From NCBI GenBank assembly GCA_963204815.1, contig CAUJHQ010000061.1:1-64000 (forward strand): a stretch of DNA of 64,000 bases. Direction: 5' to 3'. The notes under the pieces are model-generated. The model had not been told where the DNA came from. It searched no databases and was given only the letters and a program-made list of their open reading frames with translations. The stretch comes from Pseudomonadota bacterium (GTDB lineage Bacteria > Pseudomonadota > Gammaproteobacteria > Burkholderiales > Burkholderiaceae_C). The stretch's first letter is position 1. The number at the start of each line of letters is the position of its first letter. Both the position numbers and the translations under genes were made by a program. Positions 10,451 through 18,742 of the stretch are shown one piece after another.

Positions 10451-10512
10451 TGGACGATCCTCCGCACGATGTGCTCCGGGACGAGCGCTTGGGAGCGGCC
10501 CGGCGCGCTCAT
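10447..10512 (-). other. 21-codon micro-ORF tiled between two hydratase genes
   Basis: MSAPGRSQALVPEHIVRRIVQ*; ATGA overlap with upstream stop and GTGA overlap with downstream start; coding status unproven. Confidence 0.3.
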
Positions 10513-10937
10513 GCCACCGCCGCCACGGCGTTGCGCGACAGCACGGTCTGCGTCGCCGTGGCCACGCGCCGGCCACCGACGGCGTAGTGCGTCTCGATGA
10601 CGATGAAGGTCAGCGCACCGTCCTTCTTGTCGTAGATCTGCGCCACCGAACGCGTGATCTCGACCTCGTCGCCGATGCGCACCGGCGCCGCGTGGTCCAG
10701 GCGCTGTTCGGCATGCAGCACGCCGCGCAGCGGCACGTTCAACAGCTTCATCAGCGCGGCACTGCTGTAGTGCTCGCCTTCCAAGGCCTTCAGGAAGGTG
10801 GGCGGCAGCGGCGAACCCGGCGCCCAGGCGGCCGGGTCGGTCTCGCCGATGGCCTGGCAGAACAGCTTCACGCGCCACGCATCGACGGCCACCGTGGTCG
10901 GCGGCGTCGTGAAGCCGATGCGGCTGCGGTCGATCAT
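10509..10937 (-). CDS. FAS1-like/MaoC N-terminal hotdog dehydratase domain protein
   Basis: MIDRSRIGFTTPPTTVAVDAWRVKLFCQAIGETDPAAW...PPTFLKALEGE. Confidence 0.85.
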   Translation of the reverse strand: MIDRSRIGFTTPPTTVAVDAWRVKLFCQAIGETDPAAWAPGSPLPPTFLKALEGEHYSSAALMKLLNVPLRGVLHAEQRLDHAAPVRIGDEVEITRSVAQIYDKKDGALTFIVIETHYAVGGRRVATATQTVLSRNAVAAVA

Positions 10938-12376
10938 GCCGGCTGGTCGGCCGACCAGGTCCGCGGGCCGCCGCTCCACGCCGGCGACACGCCGGCCAGG
11001 CAGGCCGCGACGTCGCCGAACGCGGGGTCGCCGTCGGTCCAGGCCGATGCGGTGCGCGCCTGCTCGGTCAGCGTCTTGCCGCGCAGCGCCGCGAGGCGGC
11101 TGCCCGGGCCGGGCGTGCGCCAGGGCAGCGACCACAGCTTGCCGACGAGTGCGCCGAGCGCCGCCGCGGCGCCGTCGTCGGCGCCGACGATCTCGATCAC
11201 GCGGCCGTACGGCCCCAGCGGGGCCAGCACCAGCTGGGCGCCGGCGGCCGGGTCGGCCGCTTCGTCCAGCACGCGCAGGGCGGCCGTGTGCGTGGCGCCG
11301 CCGCGGTCGGTGACGACCACGGTGTCGGCGGGCAGCGTGGCGTCGGCCTGCTGCGGCAGCTTGAGCTTGGCCAGCGCCGCCGTCCAGGCCTGGCGCGTGG
11401 CGCTGACCGGGCCCACGCGCAGGCTCTCGACGCCGGCGCCGGCCGGCGGCGCAAGCTCGCGTTCAGCGCGCAGGCGCTCGAGGAACAGCGTGCGCACCAT
11501 GCGGCCCGCGACCGGGCTGAACATCAGGCGCAGGAAGTTGTTCATCTCGGTCGCCGTCGCCTCGGCGAGGGGCTGGCGCGCGCCCTGCAGCACGCTGTCG
11601 ACGATGGCGCTGTAGGCGGGGTAGAGGTCGAAGTCTTCCGCGCCCACGCCATGCCGGGCGGCGATGGCGCGCGCGGTGGCGTCGCTGTGCGCGGGCACGT
11701 CGGCCTGCTCGAGGTTCTTGAACTTCAGTGCGGCGTCGAACGGCGTGCCGTGCAGCGCACGCGCCACCGCCTTCGCTTCGTCCACCAGCTTGGCCAGAGG
11801 GACGACGGACGAGACGATGCCGAGTTTGAGTGCCGTGCCGGGGTCGACCGAGCGACCCGTGAGCAGCAGGTCCATCGCCGGCTCGAAGCCGGCCAGCCGC
11901 GGCAGCCGCTGCGTGCCGCCGGCGCCCGGCAGCAGGCCCCAGCGCACCTCGGGCAGGCCGAGCTGCAGGCGCGGGTCGTCGGCCACCAGCCGCATGCGGC
12001 AGGCGAGCGACAGTTCCAGCCCGCCGCCGAGCGCGAGCCCGTTGACGGCGGCGACAAAGGGCTTGGCCGAGGCCTCCATGCGCACGAACTGGCGGCCCAG
12101 GCGGCCGCACATGTCGAACATCTGCGCGTGCGTGGCGCTGCGCGCGCTGTCGCAGTAGCCGCGCACCATCACGAGGTCGGCGCCAGCCAGGAAGCTGGAC
12201 TTGCCCGAGGTGATGACGCAGCTCTTCACCGCGGGGTCGCGGTCGACCTGGTCCATCAGCGCGTCGAGCGCGTCCATCAGCTCGACCGAGAACACGTTCA
12301 TCGTGCGGTCGGCCATGTCGATGGTGGCCAGCAGGACGCCGTCGGCGTCCAGTGAGGTCGTGATGGGCGCGCTCAT
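10934..12376 (-). CDS. enoyl-CoA hydratase (FadB/FadJ N-terminal-like) with atypical C-terminal extension
   Basis: crotonase motifs KSSFLAGADL, NGLALGGGLELSLACRMRLV, LPEVRWGLLPGAGGTQRLPRL; about 180-aa C-terminus without recognisable NAD-binding motif. Confidence 0.85.
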   Translation of the reverse strand: MSAPITTSLDADGVLLATIDMADRTMNVFSVELMDALDALMDQVDRDPAVKSCVITSGKSSFLAGADLVMVRGYCDSARSATHAQMFDMCGRLGRQFVRMEASAKPFVAAVNGLALGGGLELSLACRMRLVADDPRLQLGLPEVRWGLLPGAGGTQRLPRLAGFEPAMDLLLTGRSVDPGTALKLGIVSSVVPLAKLVDEAKAVARALHGTPFDAALKFKNLEQADVPAHSDATARAIAARHGVGAEDFDLYPAYSAIVDSVLQGARQPLAEATATEMNNFLRLMFSPVAGRMVRTLFLERLRAERELAPPAGAGVESLRVGPVSATRQAWTAALAKLKLPQQADATLPADTVVVTDRGGATHTAALRVLDEAADPAAGAQLVLAPLGPYGRVIEIVGADDGAAAALGALVGKLWSLPWRTPGPGSRLAALRGKTLTEQARTASAWTDGDPAFGDVAACLAGVSPAWSGGPRTWSADQPA

Positions 12377-12381
12377 CGGCT

Positions 12382-13182
12382 TCAGCTCACGAACTTCTTG
12401 AAGTCCGGCTTGCGGCGTTCGTTGAAGGCGCGCACGCCTTCCTTGGACTCCTCGGTCTGGTAGTAGTGCTTGACCGTCTGGATGCCCTGGAAGCTGATGC
12501 CGCGGATGTGCTCGGTGTCGGCGGCGAACGAGCGCTTGACGATGGTGAGCGCCGTCGGGCTCATCTCGTTGATCTCGGCGCACCACTTGTCGACCTCGGC
12601 GTCGAGCTGGTCGTGCGGCACGACCTTGTTCACGAGGCCCATCGCGGCGGCCTCGGTGGCGCTGTAGCGGCGGCACAGGAACCAGATCTCGCGTGCCTTC
12701 TTCTCGCCGACGATGCGGGCCAGGTAGGCCGTGCCCCAGCCCGGGTCGGCCGAGCCGACCTTCGGGCCGACCTGGCCGAAGCTGGCCTTCTCCGACGCGA
12801 TCGTCAGGTCGCAGATGGTGGCGAACACGTTCCCGCCGCCGATCGCGAAGCCCTGCACCTTGGCGATGCTCACCTTGCGCAGGTCGCGCAGCGCGGTCTG
12901 CATTTCCTCGATCGGCATGCCGACCGTGCCGCGCGGGCCGTAGAGGCCGTCTTCGCTCAGATGAACCTTCTGGTCGCCGCCGGTGCAGAAGGCCTTGTCG
13001 CCGGCGCCGGACAGCACCATCACGTTGGCGCTCTTCTCTTCGTCGGCGCGGCGCAGCGCGTCGATCAGCTCTTCCAGCGTCTGGTTGCGGAAGGCGTTGT
13101 AGACCTCCGGGCGGTTGATCGTGATGCGCACGACGCCGTTGCTGACGTCGTACAGGATGTCCTTGTAGTCCTTGGCCATGAT
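12382..13182 (-). CDS. badI: 2-ketocyclohexanecarboxyl-CoA hydrolase (BadI)-like crotonase
   Basis: KAFCTGGDQKVHLSEDGLYGPRGTVGMPIEEMQTALRDLRK, VQGFAIGGGNVFATICDLTIASEKASFGQVGPKVGSADPGWGTAYLARIVGEKKAREIW; matches remembered BadI signature. Confidence 0.8.
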   Translation of the reverse strand: MMAKDYKDILYDVSNGVVRITINRPEVYNAFRNQTLEELIDALRRADEEKSANVMVLSGAGDKAFCTGGDQKVHLSEDGLYGPRGTVGMPIEEMQTALRDLRKVSIAKVQGFAIGGGNVFATICDLTIASEKASFGQVGPKVGSADPGWGTAYLARIVGEKKAREIWFLCRRYSATEAAAMGLVNKVVPHDQLDAEVDKWCAEINEMSPTALTIVKRSFAADTEHIRGISFQGIQTVKHYYQTEESKEGVRAFNERRKPDFKKFVS

Positions 13183-13196
13183 CGAGTCTCTTTCGT

Positions 13197-13946
13197 TCAA
13201 CCGTGCATCGTGAGACCGCCCGAGACGCTGATCGTCTGGCCGGTCATGAAGGCGGCGTCGTCACTCGCGAGGAAGGCGACGAGGCCGGGGTAGTCGTCGG
13301 GCACGCCGATGCGGCCCAGCGGCACGCCACGCACCATGGCGTCGCGGATCTTCTGGCCCTGCTCGCCGGTGCCGACGAAGGCGTCCATCGCCGGCGTGTC
13401 GGTCGGGCCTGGGCAGATGGTGTTGATGGTGACGTTGTTGCGTGCCACTTCGCGCGCCAGGGCCTTCGCGAAGGCGATCGTCGCCCCCTTGCAGCCGCTG
13501 TAGACGACCTCGCCCGAGCTGCCCACGCGGCCGGCGTCGGACGCGATGTTGACGATGCGGCCGCCCTTGCGCGCGTTCATGCCCTGCGCCACGGCGTGCG
13601 TCATGTGCAGCGGGCCGAACCAGTTGATGGCGGTGACCTTCTGCCAGAAGTCCGGCGTCGTCTTCAGGAACGGCATCGGCGTGTCCCAGCCGGCGTTGTT
13701 GACGAGGATGTCGGTGCCCTGGCCGGCCTGCTGCTCGAAGCTGGCGACGGCGGCGGTGACGGCTTCGTACTTCGTGATGTCGCAGCTCACGGCCAGCGCC
13801 TTGCCGCCCGCCTTCTCGATGGCGGCCACGGTCTCGGCGGCGCCGGCGGGGTTGATGTCGAACACCCCCACGGTGCAGCCTTCGGCTGCGAGCCGGGTGG
13901 CGATGGCGCGGCCGATGCCGCTGCCGGCGCCGGTGACGATGGCGGT
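13197..13946 (-). CDS. badH: 2-hydroxycyclohexanecarboxyl-CoA dehydrogenase (BadH)-like SDR
   Basis: DILVNNAGWDTPMPFLKT, NIASDAGRVGSSGEVVYSGCKGATIAFAKALARE, ICPGPTDTPAM, TGQTISVSGGLTMHG; next to badI-like gene. Confidence 0.78.
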   Translation of the reverse strand, partial: TAIVTGAGSGIGRAIATRLAAEGCTVGVFDINPAGAAETVAAIEKAGGKALAVSCDITKYEAVTAAVASFEQQAGQGTDILVNNAGWDTPMPFLKTTPDFWQKVTAINWFGPLHMTHAVAQGMNARKGGRIVNIASDAGRVGSSGEVVYSGCKGATIAFAKALAREVARNNVTINTICPGPTDTPAMDAFVGTGEQGQKIRDAMVRGVPLGRIGVPDDYPGLVAFLASDDAAFMTGQTISVSGGLTMHG

Positions 13947-14044
13947 CTTGCCGCTGAGTCCTCGCATGTCGAAGTTCTCCTGTGCAGGGTCGGGGAGGGT
14001 TCCGGGAAGCGGCCGGCCCACGCGGGCCGGTCGATGCTGTGCCA

Positions 14045-14067
14045 CATGATACGCTAGCGAACGATAA
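14045..14067. promoter_or_regulatory. operator-like element CATGATACGCTAGCGAACGATAA
   Basis: 23 bp identical to 18636-18658; intergenic between divergent operons. Confidence 0.65.
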
Positions 14068-14193
14068 GGCGGCAGGCCCGCGGCGGCTCCGGATCACCCG
14101 GGTTTTCCCCGGTCGCGCAGGGTTCCGGGCGCCGTCGCGACACGCGCTCCCTTCGTGCGCCGCCCGAGCGCGTTTCCCCGCATGGCCTGTGTC

Positions 14194-14211
14194 TTGCACT
14201 AGCGTACGATT
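14194..14211. promoter_or_regulatory. operator-like element TTGCACTAGCGTACGATT
   Basis: shares TAGCG-ACGAT core; 36 bp upstream of ligase ATG. Confidence 0.55.
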
Positions 14212-14246
14212 CCGCCGCCCTCGCGTGCCACCGGAGTCCGTCTGCC

Positions 14247-15818
14247 ATGAGCCAGAACCCGATCCACCCCGCCGTGGCCCAGTGGCTGCAGCGCCCCTTC
14301 GGCACGCTGGACGAGATGGTCCGCGTCCAGGCGCAGGTGCAGCCCGGGCACCCGGCGCTGGTGCTCGACGGCCGCACGCTGAGCTACGCGGACTTCGACC
14401 GCCAGATCGACCGCGTGGCCGCCGCGCTGCAACGCGACGGGCTGCGGCCGCGCGAGGTGATCGCCATCGCCGCCGGCATGTCGCTGGCCTACGCCGCCGT
14501 GTTTTTCGGCGCCCTGCGCGCCGGCCTGGCCGTGGCTCCGCTGGCGCCCGACCAGCGGCCCCAGACGCTGCAGGCCATGGTGGCCGATGCCGGTGCGCGG
14601 CGGCTCTTCATCGACGCTGCGGTCGCGCAGCACCTGGCCGGCGTGGCCGGTGCGTCCGACGTGCCGCGCGTGGCGCTGGACGACGCCGCCCCGGGCGCCG
14701 CGCTGTCGTCGTGGCAGGCGGCCGACGGCGCACGCCCGGCGCCGGTGGCGGTGCAGCCCGACTGGCCCTGCACGCTGATCTATTCGTCGGGCACGACCGG
14801 CCTGCCCAAGGGCATCACGGCGCCGCATTCGTACCGCTGGTCGGCGCTGCAGATGTTCCAGACGCTCGGCTACTCGCCGCAGTCGGTGGTGATGATCTCG
14901 ATCCCGCTGTACTCCAACATGACGCTGTCGAGCTTCCTGCCGTCGTTGGCGATGGGCTGCACGCTGGTGCTGATGTCGAAGTTCGACGCCGGTCGCTGGC
15001 TCGAGCTGGCCGAGCAGCACCGCGCCACCCATTGCATGCTGGTGCCGGTGCAGTACCAGCGGCTGTTGGCGCACCCCGACTTCGACCGCCGCGACCTCGG
15101 CGCCTTCCGCATGAAGTCCTGCGGCAGCGCGCCCTTCGCGGCGTCGATCAAGGCCGACGCGCTGCGGCGCTGGCCGGGCGAGCTGGTCGAGTTCTACGGC
15201 ATGACCGAAGGCGGCGCCGTCTGCGCGCTCGACACGCGCCGCCACCCCGACAAGCTGCACACCGTGGGCCGGCCGTTGCCGGGGCACGAGTTCCGCCTGA
15301 TCGACGACGACGGGCGCGAGTTGCCGCCCGGTGCGGTGGGCGAGCTGGTGGGCCGCTCGGGCGTGATGATGACCGGCTATCACAACCTGCCCGAGAAGAC
15401 GCGCGAGGCCGAGTGGTTCGACGCCGAGGGCCGGCGCTACATCCGCACCGGCGACGTCGGCCGCATCGACGACGACGGCTTCGTCGTGCTGATGGACCGC
15501 AAGAAGGACATGCTGATCTCCGGCGGCTTCAACGTCTACCCGAGCGATCTCGAGGCGGTGCTGTTGCAGCACCCGGCGGTGGCCGAGGCGGCGGTGGTGG
15601 GCGTGCCGTCCGAACGCTGGGGCGAATCGCCGGTGGCCTGCGTGGTGCCGCGCGCCGGCGCCACGGCCGCCGAGGCCGAGCTGATGGCGTGGGTGAACGA
15701 GCGCGTCGCCAAGCCGCAACGGCTGGCCGGTCTGCGCTTCGCCGCGGCGCTGCCGCGCAGCGAGATCGGCAAGGTCCTCAAGCGCGAGCTGCGCGAGCGC
15801 TGGCTGGCGGAGGCGTGA
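14247..15818 (+). CDS. AMP-dependent acyl-CoA ligase
   Basis: 523 aa; LIYSSGTTGLPKGI, FYGMTEGGAVC, C-terminal SEIGKVLKRELRE. Confidence 0.92.
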   Translation: MSQNPIHPAVAQWLQRPFGTLDEMVRVQAQVQPGHPALVLDGRTLSYADFDRQIDRVAAALQRDGLRPREVIAIAAGMSLAYAAVFFGALRAGLAVAPLAPDQRPQTLQAMVADAGARRLFIDAAVAQHLAGVAGASDVPRVALDDAAPGAALSSWQAADGARPAPVAVQPDWPCTLIYSSGTTGLPKGITAPHSYRWSALQMFQTLGYSPQSVVMISIPLYSNMTLSSFLPSLAMGCTLVLMSKFDAGRWLELAEQHRATHCMLVPVQYQRLLAHPDFDRRDLGAFRMKSCGSAPFAASIKADALRRWPGELVEFYGMTEGGAVCALDTRRHPDKLHTVGRPLPGHEFRLIDDDGRELPPGAVGELVGRSGVMMTGYHNLPEKTREAEWFDAEGRRYIRTGDVGRIDDDGFVVLMDRKKDMLISGGFNVYPSDLEAVLLQHPAVAEAAVVGVPSERWGESPVACVVPRAGATAAEAELMAWVNERVAKPQRLAGLRFAAALPRSEIGKVLKRELRERWLAEA

Positions 15819-15874
15819 TCGGCGCGAGCGCTTGGCCCGCGCAGCCCGTATGCGCGCGAGCGCGCGCCCGCGCC

Positions 15875-17080
15875 TCAGGCGCCGTGGCGCCCGACGATGG
15901 CCACCGCGCACACGTTCTGGTGCGGGTGGCCGCCCAGGTTGTGCGTGAGGCCGAGGTCGAAGTCCTTCAGCTGCCGTTCGCCGGCGCGGCGCTGCAGCTG
16001 CAGCCAGATCTCGTAGACCATGCGCAGGCCCGACGCGCCGATGGGGTGGCCGAAGCACTTCAGGCCGCCATCGGGCTGCACCGGCAGCGCGCCGCCGCGG
16101 TCGAAGGTGCCGTCGAGCACGTCGTACAGCGCGCGGCCGGGCGCGCTGAAGCCCAGGTCTTCCATCAGCACGGTCTCGGTGACGGAGAAGCAGTCGTGCA
16201 CCTCGGCCATGCCGATCTGGCGCCGCGGGTCGGTGATGCCGGCGGCCTTGTAGGCGCGCGCCGAGGCTTCGCGGGCGGTCTGGATGCTGGCGCCGTCCCA
16301 GGCCTGGAAGCCGGCTTCCTCGCCGTTGCTGACCGAGAGTTCCAGCGCCTTGAGGGTGACGAGTTCGCGCCCCGGCTGCAGCGCGCGCGCGATCTCCGGC
16401 GTCGTGAGGATGGCGCAGGCCGCGCCGTCGCTCACGCCGCAGCAGTCGAACAGGCCCAGCGGCGCGGCGATCGTCGCCGCCTTCAGCACGTCTTCCTCGG
16501 TGATCTTGTTGCGCAGGTGCGCCTTCGGGTTCAGCGCCGCGTTGTCGTGGCTCTTCACCGACACGTGCGCCATCGCGCGCTTCAGGTCCTTCATGTCGAC
16601 GCCGTGTTTGGCGGCGTAGGCCGAGGCCAGCTGCGCGAAGGCGCCGGGCGCCGTGCTGTTGGGCAGCCAGAGGTCGTTGGCGACGCCGCGCGTGCGCACG
16701 GGCAGGCCGCCGTAGCCGGTGTCCTTCAGCTTCTCGACACCCAGCGCGAGCACGATGTCGTAGGCGCCGGAGGCGACCGCGTAGGCGGCGCCGCGCAGCG
16801 CCTCGGTGCCGGTGGCGCAGGCGTTTTCCACCCGCGTGGCAGCGATGCGCGGCAGCCGCAGCGCCGCGGCCAGCGGGCCGGCGGTCTTGCCGACGTTGTT
16901 CTCCTCGAGGCAGACGCCGAGCCAGGCGGCCTCGATCTGGCCGAGCTCGATGCCGGCGTCGGCCTTCGCCTCGTTGAAGGCCTCGACCATCAACTCGTCG
17001 GCGCCGGCGTCCCAGCGTTCGCCGAAGCGCGAGCAGCCCATGCCGAGGATGGCGACCTTGTCGCGAATGCCGGTGGCCAT
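15875..17080 (-). CDS. SCP2-type thiolase / acetyl-CoA acetyltransferase family
   Basis: TRVENACATGTEALRGAAYAV, AEVHDCFSVTE, KCFGHPIGASGLRMVYEI. Confidence 0.92.
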   Translation of the reverse strand: MATGIRDKVAILGMGCSRFGERWDAGADELMVEAFNEAKADAGIELGQIEAAWLGVCLEENNVGKTAGPLAAALRLPRIAATRVENACATGTEALRGAAYAVASGAYDIVLALGVEKLKDTGYGGLPVRTRGVANDLWLPNSTAPGAFAQLASAYAAKHGVDMKDLKRAMAHVSVKSHDNAALNPKAHLRNKITEEDVLKAATIAAPLGLFDCCGVSDGAACAILTTPEIARALQPGRELVTLKALELSVSNGEEAGFQAWDGASIQTAREASARAYKAAGITDPRRQIGMAEVHDCFSVTETVLMEDLGFSAPGRALYDVLDGTFDRGGALPVQPDGGLKCFGHPIGASGLRMVYEIWLQLQRRAGERQLKDFDLGLTHNLGGHPHQNVCAVAIVGRHGA

Positions 17081-17082
17081 CG

Positions 17083-18582
17083 TCAGCTCCGCTGGGCCGC
17101 CCCGAGGGGCTGAAGCGCCCCCTCGGGGGGCAGCGAACGGACGTGAGCTTGGGGGCTAATTTCCTGTCCTCTCACGGGGGTTGCCTTCCAGAAGTAGCGG
17201 CGGAAGCCGCGTTGGCGGTCGAAGTCCTTGATGCGGTAGACCATGCGCAGCGGCAGGCCGACCGCGAGTTCGCCGTTGTCGGCATCGGCGAACTCCATCA
17301 GCACGCGCGCGCCGTCGTCGAAGTCGACATGGCCGAACTGGAACGGCGGGTGCGGCGTGTAGGCCAGGAAGTCGGTGGTGTGCGACATGACCTTGGCGCG
17401 TGCATCGGCCAGGCTCACCGGGGCCTGCGTCTTCTGCGCCCGGCAGTCGGGGTTGACGCAGACGCCGGTGCGCGGGAACTGCACGGTGCCGCAGGCGCTG
17501 CAGCGGCCGCCTTCGAAGCGCGCGGCGCGCGCGTGGTCGCGCCAGGCGGCGGTGAGCGCGGTCTTGTTGTCCATCTCGGCGCGCATGCCCCATTCGAGGT
17601 CGATCTGGCCGCTGAAGGACAGGTACTTCATGTAGCTCGTCTCGGCCTTGCCTTCGGCCGGCACGCCGCCGGGGCAGGGCACTTCGGTGCGGCGCAGCAG
17701 CAGCGCGTCGCAGCCGCTGCCGAAGGCGGCGACGAGGATCAGCGCGCCCGGCGCCGCGCTGCGCAGCGCGATGTCGAGCATGGCCAGCGGCTGCGCGCTG
17801 CCGAGGTCGCCCACCGTCTCGTGTTCGGTCGACACCAGCGCCGTGGCGGGCACGCCGAGCTTCTTCGCGACCGCCTCGTTCACCTTCGCCAGCGGCGCCG
17901 GCATCACGAAGTGCGCCACGTCGGCGGCGGCGACGCCGGCCTCGGCGAGGCAGGCCTTCAGCGTGCCCAGCGCCACCTTCATGTAGCCCTCGTCGCGCAC
18001 CCAGCGTTCTTCCCAGCCGTAGTCGTGGTCGTGGCCGGCCTCGCGGAAGTGGTCGACGAGGTCGGCGTGCACGCCGCGGTGGGCGACGAACTGCGCGATC
18101 ACCGCGCCCGTGCCGACCCACGCGCCGGCGGCGCCGTCGCCCTGGATCATTTCCTGCGCGCTCGCCGGGCGCGGCGTGCGGCGCTCGGCGGCGAGCACCA
18201 GCGCGGCGGCGGGCTGGCGCAGCGCGGCGGCCAGTTCGGCCAGCGCGGCGCGCGAGGTCGACGCGACGTCGCGCAGCGCGGCGCCTTCGTCGAGGCCGAG
18301 CGCGGCGGCGACGATGCCGGCGTTCAGCCGGTCGGCGAAGGGCAGCGTGGTCGAGGCCAGCGTCAGCTGCGACACCGCGCCGGGGGCGAGCTGGCGCGCC
18401 GCCTCGACGGCCATCGTGACGACATCCTCGTCCCAATGGGCCATGGCGCGGCGGCCCTTGGCCAGGCCGCGCAGGCCGGGCGCCATCCAGCGGTGCAGCG
18501 CGAAGACCTCGCTGCGCTCCAGGCGCAGGCGCGGCACGTAGCGTGTGGTGGCGAGCAGGCCGTGTTCGGCGGTGGTGTTCAT
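17083..18582 (-). CDS. HMG-CoA synthase-like protein fused to C-terminal Zn-ribbon/OB-fold (DUF35) domain
   Basis: 499 aa; N-terminal condensing-enzyme region plus GGRCSACGTVQFPRTGVCVNPDC zinc ribbon and OB-like C-terminus. Confidence 0.82.
   Translation of the reverse strand: MNTTAEHGLLATTRYVPRLRLERSEVFALHRWMAPGLRGLAKGRRAMAHWDEDVVTMAVEAARQLAPGAVSQLTLASTTLPFADRLNAGIVAAALGLDEGAALRDVASTSRAALAELAAALRQPAAALVLAAERRTPRPASAQEMIQGDGAAGAWVGTGAVIAQFVAHRGVHADLVDHFREAGHDHDYGWEERWVRDEGYMKVALGTLKACLAEAGVAAADVAHFVMPAPLAKVNEAVAKKLGVPATALVSTEHETVGDLGSAQPLAMLDIALRSAAPGALILVAAFGSGCDALLLRRTEVPCPGGVPAEGKAETSYMKYLSFSGQIDLEWGMRAEMDNKTALTAAWRDHARAARFEGGRCSACGTVQFPRTGVCVNPDCRAQKTQAPVSLADARAKVMSHTTDFLAYTPHPPFQFGHVDFDDGARVLMEFADADNGELAVGLPLRMVYRIKDFDRQRGFRRYFWKATPVRGQEISPQAHVRSLPPEGALQPLGAAQRS
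17100..17128. repeat. stem-loop repeat CCCCGAGGGG-N9-CCCCTCGGGG at gene 3' end
   Basis: perfect 10-bp stem; encodes the SLPPEGALQPLG tail. Confidence 0.7.
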
Positions 18583-18635
18583 CGTGCTCCGGGACAGCCG
18601 ATCGGCGATGGGGGTTCAGTGTTTATGCTGTGACG

Positions 18636-18658
18636 CATGATACGCTAGCGAACGATAA
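18636..18658. promoter_or_regulatory. operator-like element CATGATACGCTAGCGAACGATAA
   Basis: identical to 14045-14067. Confidence 0.65.
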
Positions 18659-18742
18659 TGGAACAAGACCCGGCACGGGCCGGCGGCACCGGGTTTTCCC
18701 AGGTTGGCCGCCATGGCCCCGGGGCCGGCGCGTGGAGAGCAC

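Noticed and set aside
10447-10878. 143-aa frame ending at the micro-ORF
   Set aside because: Its upstream part is antiphase to the FAS1-like hydratase gene; only the last 21 codons after the ATGA are of interest.
15851-15866. GCGCGC-GA-GCGCGC run as terminator or Z-DNA signal
   Set aside because: Short alternating GC is common at this base composition and there is no T-tract.
13982-17113. 1043-aa + strand ORF
   Set aside because: Shadow frame across the ligase (different frame) and the antisense thiolase; no family motif.
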